A stretch of 64,000 nt of DNA from Streptomyces sp. yr375 (GCF_900110755.1 NZ_FOFF01000001.1:1-64000); one strand, 5' to 3'. Shown: positions 1 to 9,700, numbered from the stretch's first letter. The notes: a model not told the origin generated them from the sequence alone. A program made the numbers and translations.

Positions 1-303
1 CAGCACAACCACCGCGTCGCCGCCCTGGTCCAGGTGATCTGCCTGGCCCTGCTGGTGTTCAGCCTGATCGAGCGCCAGGTCCGGCAGGCACTGGGCCCCA
101 CGCAGACCATGACCGGCCTATATCCGGACAACCGCCGGGTCCGGCCCACCGGCCGGATGATCCTCTACCACCTCGGCGAACTCACCCTGCGGATCGGCAA
201 CGTGACCGACCCGCCCACCGTCCAGATCACCCGCGGCGTCCAACTTCACCTCCTCGAACTCCTCGGCATCGAAGTCACCCGAACCCGCTGGCCACAGACC
301 TGA
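1..303 (+). mobile_element. IS transposase, C-terminal 100 residues (IS1634/IS4-like)
   Basis: The frame is open from the first base and stops at 301-303, so only the C-terminus of a longer gene is present. It has a hydrophobic stretch (ALVQVICLALLVFSLIERQ) followed by YPDNRRVRPTGRMILYHLGEL. This resembles the C-terminal end of IS1634/IS4-family transposases, where a hydrophobic helix with a conserved ER precedes a YP(D/E)GR segment. The DDE catalytic residues would lie outside the window. The family call is from memory of the pattern. Whether the element is intact cannot be judged here. Confidence 0.6.
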
Positions 304-462
304 ATCGGTGACCCGCGAAGTACGGGGCTAGTCGGAGGCGCCGCCGCCTTCGCCCGAGCCACGACCCCGGCTCCGGCCTCGGCACTGGCGCCGGTCACCC
401 CCGACGCCGGACCCCTGGACGTCGTACGGAATCCGCCGCACACCACCTACCGGATCCCGTAG
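304..462 (+). pseudogene. Possible 3' remnant of a gene next to the IS end
   Basis: After the transposase stop the same frame stays open to a TAG at 460-462. It encodes an Ala/Pro-rich stretch ending in RNPPHTTYRIP, with strongly G/C-biased third positions typical of translated DNA in this genome. There is no start codon with a ribosome site. It may be the tail of a gene truncated by the insertion; the IS end would fall around 304-330. I do not recognise a family. It could equally be chance coding-like sequence. Confidence 0.25.
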
Positions 463-484
463 TCCCCGCGGCTCCGTAGATCAA

Positions 485-1450
485 CTACTGGGAGGCGGCC
501 GGGAGCACCAGCTCGGCCGCCTCCTGCGCGCAGCCCCAGGACACGGTCACGCCGGCCCCGCCGTGCCCGTAGTGGTGTACGACCACCCGCCCGTCCGGCT
601 GCTCAGCCCGCTCCAGCCGTACCGCGTCCCGGGCCGGCCGCAGCCCCACCCGGTGCGCCACGATCCGCGCTCCGGCGATCTCCGGCCGCAGGGCCGCGCA
701 GCGCCGGACGATAGCCTCGGCCACCTCCGGGTCCGGCTCCAGCGACCAGTCGTCGTCCTGCGCGATACCGCCCAGCAGCAGCCGCCCGGGCTGCGGGAAG
801 AAGTGGGCCAGTGTGCCGTCCGGGGCGGTGGAGCCCAGCCAGGTGTCGATCCCCGGGTTCTCCACGACGACGAGCTGGCCCCGTACGGGTCGCACCGACG
901 GGTCCGCGGCCAGCTCCCGGGCACCCAGCCCCGTGCAGTTGACGACGACCTGCGCGTCGGCCTCCGCCAGGTCCGTCACCGTCCGCTCCTCGACCGTGCC
1001 GCCCGCCCGCAGCAGCCGCTCCCGCAGCCACGGCAGATACATCGACATATCGATCAGCGGCAGCCGTGCCCGGACGCCGGTCCCGGTGCCGTACTCGTCC
1101 GCCGTGGCGTGGCGCAGCCCGGTCAGCCGGCCCGCGGTCCAGCCCTCGACGTCCGCCAGGTCGGTCTCGCCCAGCACCCCGTCGACCAGGCGCACCCCGG
1201 TCGTCTCGGGCCGCTCGGCGAGTTCCTCGTAGACCTCCAGCGAGCGCAGTGCCCACGCCCGCGCCGACGCCTTCGGCTCGATGTGGTACGGCCACCACAG
1301 CGCGCCGGCCACGGCCGAGGTGGTCCGCTCGACCGGGTCGCGCGTCCAGACCCGGACCGCCACGCCCCGCTCGGCCAGGACGACGGCCGTCGTCAGCCCG
1401 ATGACCCCGCCGCCGACCACGATCACTTCGCCGCTCAACTCGGTGTCCAC
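485..1450 (-). CDS. FAD-dependent D-amino-acid oxidase
   Basis: This 321-residue protein has the DAO fold. An N-terminal FAD-binding GGGVIG motif lies at residues 13-18 and the D-amino-acid oxidase signature HHYGHGGAGVTVSWG at about 292-306. The family oxidatively deaminates D-amino acids to 2-oxo acids, ammonia and H2O2. The length matches bacterial and yeast DAAO (about 320-350). No signal peptide is seen, so it is probably cytoplasmic. It is divergent from the ABC-F gene, with about 95 bases between the starts. Substrate specificity cannot be read from the sequence. Confidence 0.85.
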   Translation of the reverse strand: MDTELSGEVIVVGGGVIGLTTAVVLAERGVAVRVWTRDPVERTTSAVAGALWWPYHIEPKASARAWALRSLEVYEELAERPETTGVRLVDGVLGETDLADVEGWTAGRLTGLRHATADEYGTGTGVRARLPLIDMSMYLPWLRERLLRAGGTVEERTVTDLAEADAQVVVNCTGLGARELAADPSVRPVRGQLVVVENPGIDTWLGSTAPDGTLAHFFPQPGRLLLGGIAQDDDWSLEPDPEVAEAIVRRCAALRPEIAGARIVAHRVGLRPARDAVRLERAEQPDGRVVVHHYGHGGAGVTVSWGCAQEAAELVLPAASQ

Positions 1451-1544
1451 GCCCGGACGTTAGCCGACCGCACCGGCGACCGGCGAGACCGCGTCGGGAC
1501 GGGTGCGACGGCGCGCCCGCCCGCCCACTAGGATCTACGACCTG

Positions 1545-3185
1545 ATGACTGCCACTCTCGTCGCCAAGAACCTCGCCGCCGGGCACGGCGACCGCTCCCT
1601 CTTCTCCGGGCTCGACCTCGTCGTCGCCCCCGGGGACGTGATCGGGCTGGTCGGTGCCAACGGCGCGGGCAAGTCCACCCTGCTGCGGCTGCTCGCCGGG
1701 CTCAGCACGCCCGAAGAGGGCGAGCTGAGGCTCTCCCCGCCGACCGCGACCGTCGGCCATCTCCCCCAGGAACCGGAGCGCCGCCCCGGTGAGACCGTGC
1801 GGGAGTTCCTCGCCCGCCGCACCGGCGTCGCCGAGGCGCAGACCACGATGGACGAGGCCACCCAGGCCCTGGTCGACGGGTTGCCCGGGGCCGACGACGC
1901 CTACGCCACGAGCCTGGAGCGCTGGCTCGACCTCGGCGGCGCCGACCTCGACGAGCGCGCCGAGGAGGTCACCGACTCGCTCGGGCTGCGTGTCGGCCTC
2001 GACCAACTGATGACGTCCCTGTCCGGCGGCCAGGCCGCCCGCGCGGGCCTCGCCTCCCTCCTCCTGTCGCGCTACGACGTCTTCCTCCTCGATGAGCCGA
2101 CCAACGACCTCGACCTTGACGGCCTGGAGCGCCTCGAACGCTTCGTGACCGGCCTGCGCGCCGGCACCGTCGTCGTCAGCCACGACCGCGAGTTCCTCAC
2201 CCGCACGGTCACCAAGGTCCTCGAACTCGACCTCGCCCAGCAGCAGATCAACCTCTATGGCGGCGGCTACGACGCCTACCTGGAGGAGCGGGACGTGTCC
2301 CGCCGGCACGCCCGCGAGGACTACGAGGAGTACGCCGACAAGAAGTCGGCCCTCCAGGACCGGGCGCAGACCCAGCGCTCCTGGATGGACAAGGGCGTGA
2401 AGAACGCGCGCCGCAAGGCGAGCAACGACAACGACAAGATCGGCCGCAAGTTCCGCAGCGAGGCCAGCGAGAAGCAGGCCGCGAAGGCCCGGCAGACCCA
2501 GCGCATGATCGAACGCCTGGAGGTCGTCGACGAGCCGCGCAAGGAGTGGGAGCTGCGGATGGAGATCGCGTCCGCCCCGCGCTCCGGCGCGGTGGTCGCC
2601 ACCCTGCGCGAGGCCGAGGTGCGGCGCGGCGACTTCACGTTCGGGCCGGTGTCGCTCCAGATCGACTGGGCCGACCGGGTCGCGGTGACCGGCGCGAACG
2701 GCGCGGGCAAGTCGACCCTGCTCGGCGCGCTCCTCGGCCGGGTCCCGCTGGACGCCGGAGCGGCCGCTCTGGGCTCGGGCGTCCTGGTCGGCGAGGTCGA
2801 CCAGGCGCGCAAGGCGTTCCACGGCTCCGAATCGCTGCTGGAGGCGTTCCGCGCCGCCGTCCCCGACACCGAGCCGGCCGAGGTGCGCACCCTGCTGGCC
2901 AAGTTCGGCCTCAAGTCGGAGCACGTCACGCGTCCGGCGGTCACCCTGTCACCGGGCGAGCGCACCCGCGCGGGCCTCGCGCTGCTCCAAGGCCGGGGCG
3001 TCAACCTCCTCGTCCTCGACGAGCCCACGAACCACCTCGACCTGCCGGCCATCGAGCAACTGGAGTCGGCCCTCGACGCCTACGAGGGCACGCTCCTGCT
3101 GGTGACCCACGACCGACGGATGCTGGACGCGGTCCACGTCACCCGTCGCTTCGAGGTCGCATCCGGCAAGGTCACCGAGCGCTAG
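1545..3185 (+). CDS. ABC-F family ATP-binding protein
   Basis: This 547-residue protein has two ABC ATPase domains and no membrane segments. First domain: Walker A GANGAGKST at 37-45, LSGGQ near 160, DEPTNDLD near 183. Second domain: Walker A near 383-391, signature LSPGER near 467, DEPTNHLD near 492. A charged Lys/Arg-rich linker lies near 280-325. This is the ABC-F architecture; members act on the ribosome, in translation or antibiotic resistance, rather than in transport. The ATG at 1545 starts directly on MTATLVAKNL; an upstream in-frame GTG at 1503 would add an unlikely Arg-rich leader. Fragments of its last codons recur downstream (see the repeat at 3163-3830). No resistance specificity can be inferred. 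Confidence 0.85.
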   Translation: MTATLVAKNLAAGHGDRSLFSGLDLVVAPGDVIGLVGANGAGKSTLLRLLAGLSTPEEGELRLSPPTATVGHLPQEPERRPGETVREFLARRTGVAEAQTTMDEATQALVDGLPGADDAYATSLERWLDLGGADLDERAEEVTDSLGLRVGLDQLMTSLSGGQAARAGLASLLLSRYDVFLLDEPTNDLDLDGLERLERFVTGLRAGTVVVSHDREFLTRTVTKVLELDLAQQQINLYGGGYDAYLEERDVSRRHAREDYEEYADKKSALQDRAQTQRSWMDKGVKNARRKASNDNDKIGRKFRSEASEKQAAKARQTQRMIERLEVVDEPRKEWELRMEIASAPRSGAVVATLREAEVRRGDFTFGPVSLQIDWADRVAVTGANGAGKSTLLGALLGRVPLDAGAAALGSGVLVGEVDQARKAFHGSESLLEAFRAAVPDTEPAEVRTLLAKFGLKSEHVTRPAVTLSPGERTRAGLALLQGRGVNLLVLDEPTNHLDLPAIEQLESALDAYEGTLLLVTHDRRMLDAVHVTRRFEVASGKVTER

Positions 3186-3830
3186 AACCTGCCCGGCGGA
3201 GGCCAGCAGCGCGGCGGGGGCAAGCGCGACGGGGGCCGTCCGCCGCAGCACGTCCGCCATCGCACGGTCGGCGGGCGGCACCGCCTGCCGACCACCCGGG
3301 TCACCACCGCGCTGCGGCCGGCAAGGTCATCGTGCGCTAGGACCTGGCCGGCCAGGGCCTACCACCGGGTGCGGGCCCCCGCCGGGTCTCAGCCTCGGCG
3401 CTTCTTGGGGTCGGTCAGGCCTGCGCGCCGCAGCGCGTCCGCCATCGCCCTGTTGGCGGTCGGTGCCGCCTGCCGGTCACCCCGGTCACCCCGCGCTGCG
3501 GCCGGCAAGGTCATCGTGCGCTAGGACCTGGCCGGCCAGGGCCTACCACCGGGTGCGGGCCCCCGCCGGGTCTCAGCCTCGGCGCTTCTTGGGGTCGGTC
3601 AGGCCTGCGCGCCGCAGCGCGTCCGCCATCGCACTCTTGGCGGTCGGTGCCGCCTGCCGGTCACCCCGGTCACCCCGCGCTGAGGCCGGCAAGGCCACCG
3701 AGCGCTGGGATCTGTCCGGCGGGGGCCCGCACCCGTGCGCGGGCCCCCGCCGGGTCTCAGCCTCGGCGCTTCTTGGGGTCGGTCAGCCCCGCGCGTCGCA
3801 GCGCGTCCGCCATCGCGCTGTTGGCGGGCG
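3163..3830. repeat. Degenerate tandem duplication of the ABC-F/tex 3'-3' junction
   Basis: The end of the ABC-F gene (CCGGCAAGGTC...CGCTAG, from 3163) recurs at 3318, 3502 and 3686. The last two steps are exactly 184 bases; the first is 155, consistent with a deletion in that unit. Each full unit also carries the last 25-30 codons of tex (the Leu-Thr-Asp-Pro-Lys-Lys end), near 3388, 3572 and in the real gene at 3757. So a block spanning the convergent 3' ends was duplicated about three times and then diverged. Copies 2 and 3 keep an ABC-F-like TAG; in copy 4 it reads TGG. No intact gene lies at 3186-3756. Confidence 0.85.
3718..3751. terminator. Hairpin terminator between ABC-F and tex
   Basis: GGCGGGGGCCCGC (3718-3730) and its exact reverse complement (3739-3751) form a 13-base-pair stem with an 8-base loop. 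It begins 5 bases downstream of the tex stop. No T-run follows, as is common in Streptomyces. In the upstream duplicated units the left arm is altered and the perfect stem is lost. Confidence 0.7.
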
Positions 3831-6162
3831 GCGGTGCTTGGCGACCACCCCGGTCGCCACCGCGTCCCTGCCCTTGCTGGCCCTGGCCCTGCTGCCGGCG
3901 CTGCTGCTGTGGCGGGCGGCCTCCGCCGCGCTCGCCCCCGCCGCGCTGCTGGCGCTCCTGCGGGGCAGCCTCGTCGTCCAGTCGCAGCGTCAGTGAGATC
4001 CGCTTGCGCGGGATGTCGACGTCGAGGACCTTCACCTTGACGATGTCACCGGGTTTGACGACGTCGCGCGGGTCCTTGACGAACGTCTTCGACAGGGCCG
4101 AGACGTGCGCCAGGCCGTCCTGGTGGACGCCGACGTCGATGAACGCACCGAAGGCCGCCACGTTCGTCACGACGCCCTCCAGGACCATCCCGGAGGACAG
4201 GTCGGAGATCTTCTCCACGCCCTCCTTGAAGGTGGCCGTCTTGAACGCGGGCCGCGGGTCGCGCCCGGGCTTCTCCAGCTCCCTCAGGATGTCGCTGACG
4301 GTCGGCAGACCGAACGTCTCGTCCACGAAGTCCGTCGGCCGCAGCGAGCGCAGCACGCCCGTGTTGCCGATCAGCGAGGCCACCTCCTGGCCGGACGTCT
4401 TCACCATGCGCCGGACCACCGGATACGCCTCCGGGTGCACGCTGGAGGAGTCCAGCGGGTCGCTGCCGCCCCGGATGCGCAGGAAGCCCGCGCACTGCTC
4501 GTACGCCTTCGGACCGAGCCGCGCCACCTTCTTCAGCTCGGAGCGGGACGTGAAGGGCCCGTTCGCGTCCCGGTGCGCCACGATGTTCTCGGCGAGGCCG
4601 GCGGAGATGCCGGACACCCGCGACAAGAGCGGCGCCGAGGCCGTGTTGACGTCCACGCCCACGCCGTTCACACAGTCCTCCACCACCGCGTCCAGCGAAC
4701 GCGACAGCTTCACCTCGGACAGGTCGTGCTGGTACTGGCCGACACCGATCGACTTCGGGTCGATCTTCACCAGCTCGGCCAGCGGGTCCTGGAGCCGGCG
4801 GGCGATCGACACCGCGCCCCGCAGCGACACGTCCATGTCGGGCAGCTCCTGCGAGGCGAACGCCGAGGCCGAGTACACCGACGCGCCGGCCTCGGACACC
4901 ATCACCTTGGTGAGCTTCAACTCCGGGTGCTTGTCGATGAGTTCACCGGCGAGCTTGTCGGTCTCGCGGGACGCCGTGCCGTTGCCGATGGCGACCAGGT
5001 CGACCGCGTGCTCCTTCGCCAGCCGCGCGAGCTTGGCGATCGCCTCGTCCCACTTGTTCGCCGGGACGTGCGGGTAGATCACGTCGGTCGCCACGACCTT
5101 GCCGGTCGCGTCGACCACGGCGACCTTCACGCCCGTACGGAAACCGGGGTCCAGGCCCAGCGTCGCGCGGGTGCCGGCCGGGGCGGCGAGCAGCAGGTCG
5201 CGCAGGTTCGCCGCGAACACGTTCACCGCCTCGTCCTCGGCGGCCGTGCGCAGCCGCAGCCGCAGGTCGATGCCGAGGTGCACGAGGATGCGGGTGCGCC
5301 ACGCCCAACGGACCGTGTCCGTCAGCCACTTGTCGCCGGGGCGGCCCCGGTCGGCGATCCCGAACCGGCCCGCCACGATCCCCTCGTACGACGAGGGACC
5401 GGGCTGCTCGGAGGGCTCCTCCGGCTCCAGGACGAGGTCGAGGACGTCCTCCTTCTCACCGCGCAGCATCGCCAGGATCCGGTGCGAGGGCAGCGCGGTG
5501 AACGGCTCGGTGAAGTCGAAGTAGTCGGCGAACTTCGCGCCCGCCTCCTCCTTGCCGGCGCGCACCTTGGCGGCCAGCCGCCCGCGCTTCCACATCCGCT
5601 CGCGCACCTCGCCGATCAGGTCGGCGTCCTCCGAGAACCGCTCGGTGAGGATCGCCCGCGCGCCGTCCAGCGCGGCCTGCGGATCGGCGACGCCCTTGTC
5701 GGCGTCCACGAACGCGACGGCCGCCGCGAGCGGGTCGACCGTCGGGTCGCCGAGGAGTCCCTCGGCGAGCGGTTCGAGGCCCGCCTCGCGCGCGATCTGC
5801 GCCTTGGTACGCCGCTTGGGCTTGTACGGCAGGTAGATGTCCTCGAGCCGCGCCTTGGTCTCGGCGTCGCGGATCCGCGCCTCCAGCGCGTCGGTGAGCT
5901 TGCCCTGCTCACGCACCGACTCCAGGATCGCCGTCCGCCGCTCCTCCAGCTCCCGCAGGTAGCGCAGCCGTTCCTCGATCGTGCGCAACTGCGCGTCGTC
6001 GAGCATCTCGGTCGCTTCCTTGCGGTAGCGGGCGATGAAGGGCACCGTCGAGCCGCCGTCGAGCAGCTCCACGGCGGACTTCACCTGCCGCTCCCGTACG
6101 CCGAGCTCCTCGGCGATCCTGCCTTCGATGGACCCTACTTCGATGGACCCGGGTGTCGTCAC
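3757..6162 (-). CDS. tex: Tex-family RNA-binding transcription accessory protein
   Basis: This protein of about 801 residues has the Tex layout: N-terminal helical region with [10 protein letters not shown], YqgF/RNase H-like domain ([17 protein letters not shown]), helix-hairpin-helix segment ([18 protein letters not shown]), then an S1 RNA-binding domain at about 655-727 ([21 protein letters not shown]). Tex/Spt6-like proteins bind nucleic acids and affect transcription. An extra tail of about 70 residues is rich in Gln, Gly and Arg, like RGG-type RNA-binding tails. I chose GTG 6162 because homologous sequence begins there and GGAGAAGG lies upstream; an upstream start at 6240 would add an atypical 26 residues. 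The 3' end is the source of the local tandem duplication. Confidence 0.9.
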   Translation of the reverse strand: MTTPGSIEVGSIEGRIAEELGVRERQVKSAVELLDGGSTVPFIARYRKEATEMLDDAQLRTIEERLRYLRELEERRTAILESVREQGKLTDALEARIRDAETKARLEDIYLPYKPKRRTKAQIAREAGLEPLAEGLLGDPTVDPLAAAVAFVDADKGVADPQAALDGARAILTERFSEDADLIGEVRERMWKRGRLAAKVRAGKEEAGAKFADYFDFTEPFTALPSHRILAMLRGEKEDVLDLVLEPEEPSEQPGPSSYEGIVAGRFGIADRGRPGDKWLTDTVRWAWRTRILVHLGIDLRLRLRTAAEDEAVNVFAANLRDLLLAAPAGTRATLGLDPGFRTGVKVAVVDATGKVVATDVIYPHVPANKWDEAIAKLARLAKEHAVDLVAIGNGTASRETDKLAGELIDKHPELKLTKVMVSEAGASVYSASAFASQELPDMDVSLRGAVSIARRLQDPLAELVKIDPKSIGVGQYQHDLSEVKLSRSLDAVVEDCVNGVGVDVNTASAPLLSRVSGISAGLAENIVAHRDANGPFTSRSELKKVARLGPKAYEQCAGFLRIRGGSDPLDSSSVHPEAYPVVRRMVKTSGQEVASLIGNTGVLRSLRPTDFVDETFGLPTVSDILRELEKPGRDPRPAFKTATFKEGVEKISDLSSGMVLEGVVTNVAAFGAFIDVGVHQDGLAHVSALSKTFVKDPRDVVKPGDIVKVKVLDVDIPRKRISLTLRLDDEAAPQERQQRGGGERGGGRPPQQQRRQQGQGQQGQGRGGDRGGRQAPPPANSAMADALRRAGLTDPKKRRG

Positions 6163-6265
6163 GATCCCGTACCGCCTTCTCCACTGAGGTTGCGCGGCAA
6201 TTGTGGCAGGTGGCACCGACACCCGGGGCTCAGGGCGCACTCCCGGCGGGGCTTCTTCGGCCGCG

Positions 6266-7015
6266 TCAGGCCGACGTGGTCCAGGTGAAGCGCGGCTCCC
6301 TGCGCTCCAGGAACGCGGTGACGCCCTCCGCGGTGTCGGCGCTGCCGCGGGCCTGCGCGGTCCAGTGGGCGTCGCGGTCCGTGCGCCCGTCCGCGAACTC
6401 CTTCGCGGCGGCCTGCGTCAGCTGGGAGCGCGACACCAGGACGCGGGTGAACTCCGCGACCCGCTCCTCGAGTTCGTCCGCGGGCAGCACCTCGTCGACC
6501 AGCCCGGTACGCAGCGCCCGCTGCGCGTCGATCAACTCACCGGAGAACAACAGGTACTTGGCGGTGGCCGGACCCACCAGGGACACCAACCGCCGGGTGG
6601 ACGAGGACGGGTAGACGATCCCGAGCTTGGCCGGCGTCACCCCGAACGACGCGTCCGCCTCGGCGAACCGCAGGTCGCAGGCGGCCGCGAGCTGCGTGCC
6701 GCCGCCGACGCAGTGCCCCCGGACCATCGCCAGCGTCGGCTTGGGGAACGCGGCGAGGGCGTCCTCGGCGCCCACCGCCAGCGCCTGCGCCTCGTCCGCC
6801 GAGCCCTGGAGGGTGGAGATGTCGGCGCCCGCGCAGAAGGTCCCGCCCGCGCCGGTCAGCACCAGGGCCCGCACCCCGGGATCGGCGGCCAGGGTGTCCA
6901 GCAGCGGGGGCAGCGCCGCCCACATCGCGGCCGTCATGGCATTGCGTTTCTGGGGGTGGTGCAGGACGACGGTGGCGACGGCGTCGGTGACGCCGTGCAG
7001 CAGTTCGGGCTCCAT
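6266..7015 (-). CDS. Crotonase-superfamily protein (enoyl-CoA hydratase/isomerase-like)
   Basis: This 249-residue protein is of normal crotonase length. Oxyanion-hole segments are visible at about 56-66 ([11 protein letters not shown]) and 99-109 ([11 protein letters not shown]), so acyl-CoA binding is likely. The two catalytic glutamates of classical enoyl-CoA hydratases are not seen: the first site reads GGGTQLA (Gln for Glu) and the second reads TPAKLG instead of PExxLG. Hydration activity is therefore doubtful and another crotonase reaction is possible. It shares strand with tex, about 100 bases upstream of it. Confidence 0.75.
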   Translation of the reverse strand: MEPELLHGVTDAVATVVLHHPQKRNAMTAAMWAALPPLLDTLAADPGVRALVLTGAGGTFCAGADISTLQGSADEAQALAVGAEDALAAFPKPTLAMVRGHCVGGGTQLAAACDLRFAEADASFGVTPAKLGIVYPSSSTRRLVSLVGPATAKYLLFSGELIDAQRALRTGLVDEVLPADELEERVAEFTRVLVSRSQLTQAAAKEFADGRTDRDAHWTAQARGSADTAEGVTAFLERREPRFTWTTSA

Positions 7016-7254
7016 GTCCGGATGCTAACCAGCGGGCTCCCAAGGTGGCCGGGGCGGACGACGTGAAAAAGTCGACAGCGGAGGTAAAGCCATCTCAAAG
7101 CGGGCGGAAGTGGTCCCGATGTCGACCGGCTTGTTCGTAGGTGGTCGGAAACGCTCGATAACTGCTGACTTCTGTTCAGTCCTTCGGCGGGGAGCGCCTC
7201 GTTGCCAACACTCGACGCGTGGCGACAATCGAGCGCGAGGGTGGCGACCGGACG

Positions 7255-7773
7255 ATGGACGATCACGGGCGCGGGCCCGACCCACGCCCTGAGGGCGGCC
7301 CGGGCGGACGTCCCGCACCCCCTGAGGAAGCCGGGCCGCGACCGCTGCCCTACGAAGGAGTCTGGCGGTTCACCGCGCCCGCCGTGGACACCTCCGTCCC
7401 GCAGGCGCGGCACGCGGTGCGCGACCTGCTCCACCGCCAGGGAGTGCCCGTCTCGGACGACCTGGCCCAGGGGCTGCTGCTGATCGTCTCCGAGCTGGTG
7501 ACCAACGCCGTCCGGCACGCGGCGCTGCTGTCCCCGGTCCTCGGGGTGGAGATCGCCGTCGGAGCCGACTGGGTGCGGGTGTCCGTCGAGGACAACCACC
7601 CCTACCGCCCGACCGCCCTGGAGGCCGACCACGGCCGCACCGGCGGCCGGGGACTGCTCCTGGTACGGGAGATCACCAGGGAGGCGGGCGGGGTCTGCGA
7701 CGTCGAGCACACCGCGAGCGGCGGCAAGGTGATCTGGGCCGCCCTGCCGCTCAAACCCGCGCGGGTGCGCTGA
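7255..7773 (+). CDS. ATP-binding protein, anti-sigma/histidine-kinase-like HATPase domain
   Basis: This protein of about 172 residues is a single HATPase_c domain: N-box LIVSELVTNAVRHA near 77-90, EDN near 115, and the glycine-rich GGRGLLLVREIT near 140. It lacks a phosphoacceptor histidine domain, as in the RsbW/SpoIIAB-like serine-kinase group that is expanded in Streptomyces. Such proteins usually bind a sigma factor or an anti-anti-sigma partner; no partner is encoded next to it. The ATG at 7255 follows GAGGG; a GTG at 7219 would add 12 residues but has no nearby ribosome site. Confidence 0.7.
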   Translation: MDDHGRGPDPRPEGGPGGRPAPPEEAGPRPLPYEGVWRFTAPAVDTSVPQARHAVRDLLHRQGVPVSDDLAQGLLLIVSELVTNAVRHAALLSPVLGVEIAVGADWVRVSVEDNHPYRPTALEADHGRTGGRGLLLVREITREAGGVCDVEHTASGGKVIWAALPLKPARVR

Positions 7774-7787
7774 GGATCACCAGCCGA

Positions 7788-8381
7788 TCACCAGCCGGCC
7801 GAAGGACCCGTCAGCTCCCTGACAGCCGGCCGCGCCGCGTCCAGCACCGTCATGAACCAGGCGGAGAACGTGTCCTTCGCATGCCGCTCCGCCAGCTCGG
7901 CGGGCGTCACGAAGGCCGTGTCGCCGACCTCCGCCTCGTCCGGCCGCAGCGCGGACTGCACCAGCCCGACGAACAGGTGGTTGTACTCCTGCTCCACCAG
8001 GCCCGAGTCCGGGTCCGGGTGGTTGTAGCGGACCGTGCCCGCCTCGGCGAGCAGCGACGGCGAGACGCCCAGCTCCTCGAAGGTGCGCCGGGCGGCAGCC
8101 GCGAACGGCGCCTCACCGGGATAGGGGTGACCGCAGCAGGTGTTGGACCACACACCGGGGGAGTGGTATTTGCCGAGCGCCCGCTGCTGGAGCAGCAGCC
8201 GGCCCCGCTCGTCGAAGAGGAACACGGAGAACGCGCGGTGCAGTTGCCCCGGCGCCTGATGGGCCGCGAGCTTCTCCGCGGTGCCGATCGTGACGCCGTT
8301 CTCGTCGACCAGCTCCAGCAAGATCGCTTCCGCGGTGCCGTTCGACGACTCGTGTGTCGCGGTGGCAGGTGTGATCGGCAT
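7788..8381 (-). CDS. idi: Isopentenyl-diphosphate delta-isomerase, type I
   Basis: This NUDIX-fold enzyme of 197 residues interconverts isopentenyl and dimethylallyl diphosphate. Key segments are TCCGHPYPGE at 81-90 (catalytic Cys and metal-binding His), the ARRTFEELG NUDIX-like glutamates, and YNHLF with EVEQ-like acidic residues further on. The ATG at 8381 is preceded by AAGGATGGGT; the in-frame start at 8444 would add 21 unrelated residues. The product primes all isoprenoid synthesis, so it supports the hopanoid operon 10 kb away, although it is transcribed separately and in the opposite direction. Confidence 0.9.
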   Translation of the reverse strand: MPITPATATHESSNGTAEAILLELVDENGVTIGTAEKLAAHQAPGQLHRAFSVFLFDERGRLLLQQRALGKYHSPGVWSNTCCGHPYPGEAPFAAAARRTFEELGVSPSLLAEAGTVRYNHPDPDSGLVEQEYNHLFVGLVQSALRPDEAEVGDTAFVTPAELAERHAKDTFSAWFMTVLDAARPAVRELTGPSAGW

Positions 8382-8601
8382 ACCCATCCTTAGCATCGGT
8401 CCTCGCGTCCCCAGTCTGCCGTACGCGCCCGGCGCTCCCGGCACTTCGCGGGAACGCGCGCATGTCCCGCGCGCGGCAAGGGACCCGGTTGGTGATCTTG
8501 CCCGGCGCCGGGGGCGCGGAACCGTCCGGAACGCCTGTTCGCATCACACCGTGCGGGCGGCGAGAGCGCGCGGGCGCCCTCGGTGTCAGAGGCGGGCGCC
8601 C

Positions 8602-9543
8602 TCAGTGGCAGAGCCGCGCCTCGTGCTCCGCGTGTCCGACCGGCTCCAGTTGGAAGGTGCAGTGCTCCACGTCGAAGTGGTCGCCCAGGCAGCCCTGGAG
8701 CTCGTGCAGCAGCTTCTCGTGGCCGATCGCGTTGAGCACCTCCGAGCGCACCACCACGTGCGCCGACAGCACCGGCATCCCGGAGGTGATCGTCCAGGCG
8801 TGCAGGTCGTGGATGCCCTCCACCCCCTCCAGTGCCAGGATGTGGGACCGTACGTCCGCCATGTCGACGTCCTTGGGAGCCGACTCCAGCAGGACGTCGA
8901 GGGTCTCGCGCAGCAGCTTCACCGTCCGCGGCACGATCATCAGGCCGATGACGAGCGAGGCGATCGGGTCGGCGGTCTGCCAGCCGGTGGTCAGGATCAC
9001 CACCGCCGAGATGATCACCGCCACGGAGCCCAGCGCGTCCGCCGCCACCTCCAGGAACGCCCCGCGCACGTTCAGGCTCTCCGCCTGGCCGCGCATCAGC
9101 AGCGTGAGCGAGATCATGTTCGCGACCAGGCCGATCGCGCCGAACCAGATCATCAGCCCGGCCTCGGTGGTGGTCGGCGTGAAGAACCGCTGGATCGCCT
9201 CGTACAGGACGTAGCCGCCCACCCCGAGCAGCAGCAGGCAGTTGGCGAGGGCCGCCAGGATCTCGGCGCGGGCCAGTCCGAAGGTGCGGTTCTCGCTCGG
9301 CGGGCGGCCGGCGAAGTGGATGGCGAGCAGCGCCATGCCCAGGCCCAGCGCGTCCGTCGCCATGTGCGCCGCGTCCGCGATCAGGGCGAGGGAGTCGGCG
9401 AGCAGGCCGCCGACGATCTCGACCACCATGACGCCGAGCGTGATCGACATCGCCACCCGCAGCCGGCCGCGGTACGCCGCCGCGGCCGTGCCGGTGGTCG
9501 GCGCGTGCGAGTGCGTGTGGCCGTGGTCGTGCCCAGCCCCCAT
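8602..9543 (-). CDS. Cation diffusion facilitator (CzcD-like metal efflux)
   Basis: This 313-residue protein has six predicted membrane helices, a His-rich N-terminus (GHDHGHTHSHA) and a soluble C-terminal domain. CDF carriers export Zn2+, Co2+ or related divalent cations by proton antiport. The TM2 metal site DAAHMATD is present (HxxxD). At the TM5 site, where CzcD-type proteins usually have HxxxD, the sequence reads EVAADALGS, so Glu replaces His. The metal specificity may therefore differ from that of zinc carriers. A promoter must lie in 9544-9660, between it and the galE terminator. Confidence 0.85.
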   Translation of the reverse strand: MGAGHDHGHTHSHAPTTGTAAAAYRGRLRVAMSITLGVMVVEIVGGLLADSLALIADAAHMATDALGLGMALLAIHFAGRPPSENRTFGLARAEILAALANCLLLLGVGGYVLYEAIQRFFTPTTTEAGLMIWFGAIGLVANMISLTLLMRGQAESLNVRGAFLEVAADALGSVAVIISAVVILTTGWQTADPIASLVIGLMIVPRTVKLLRETLDVLLESAPKDVDMADVRSHILALEGVEGIHDLHAWTITSGMPVLSAHVVVRSEVLNAIGHEKLLHELQGCLGDHFDVEHCTFQLEPVGHAEHEARLCH

Positions 9544-9661
9544 GGAAGCAGCCCTTCTGTGGTCCGTCGTGGGCCGCGGCGGCCCGTCGTGTTCTGCCCG
9601 GGCTCACAGTGAACTACGGGTGGGGGGTATCCGGCAACGCGGCACTGAACACCGTTGTCAT

Positions 9662-9700
9662 GTGCCCTGACCTGCGGAAACGAATCGCAGGTCAGGGCAC
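9662..9700 (-). terminator. Hairpin terminator downstream of galE
   Basis: A perfect 14-base-pair inverted repeat, GTGCCCTGACCTGC (9662-9675) and its complement (9687-9700), has an 11-base loop. It starts 30 bases past the galE stop on the minus strand, so it is a Rho-independent-type hairpin for galE. It also separates galE from the efflux gene. Confidence 0.75.

Noticed and set aside
603..2924. Long open frame on the minus strand, 773 residues
   Set aside because: It runs antisense across the oxidase and ABC-F genes; its translation is Gly/Arg/Val-rich with no family pattern. It is a high-GC shadow, as are similar frames at 4105-6288, 10829-12826, 29218-31293, 33176-35434 and 46485-48338.
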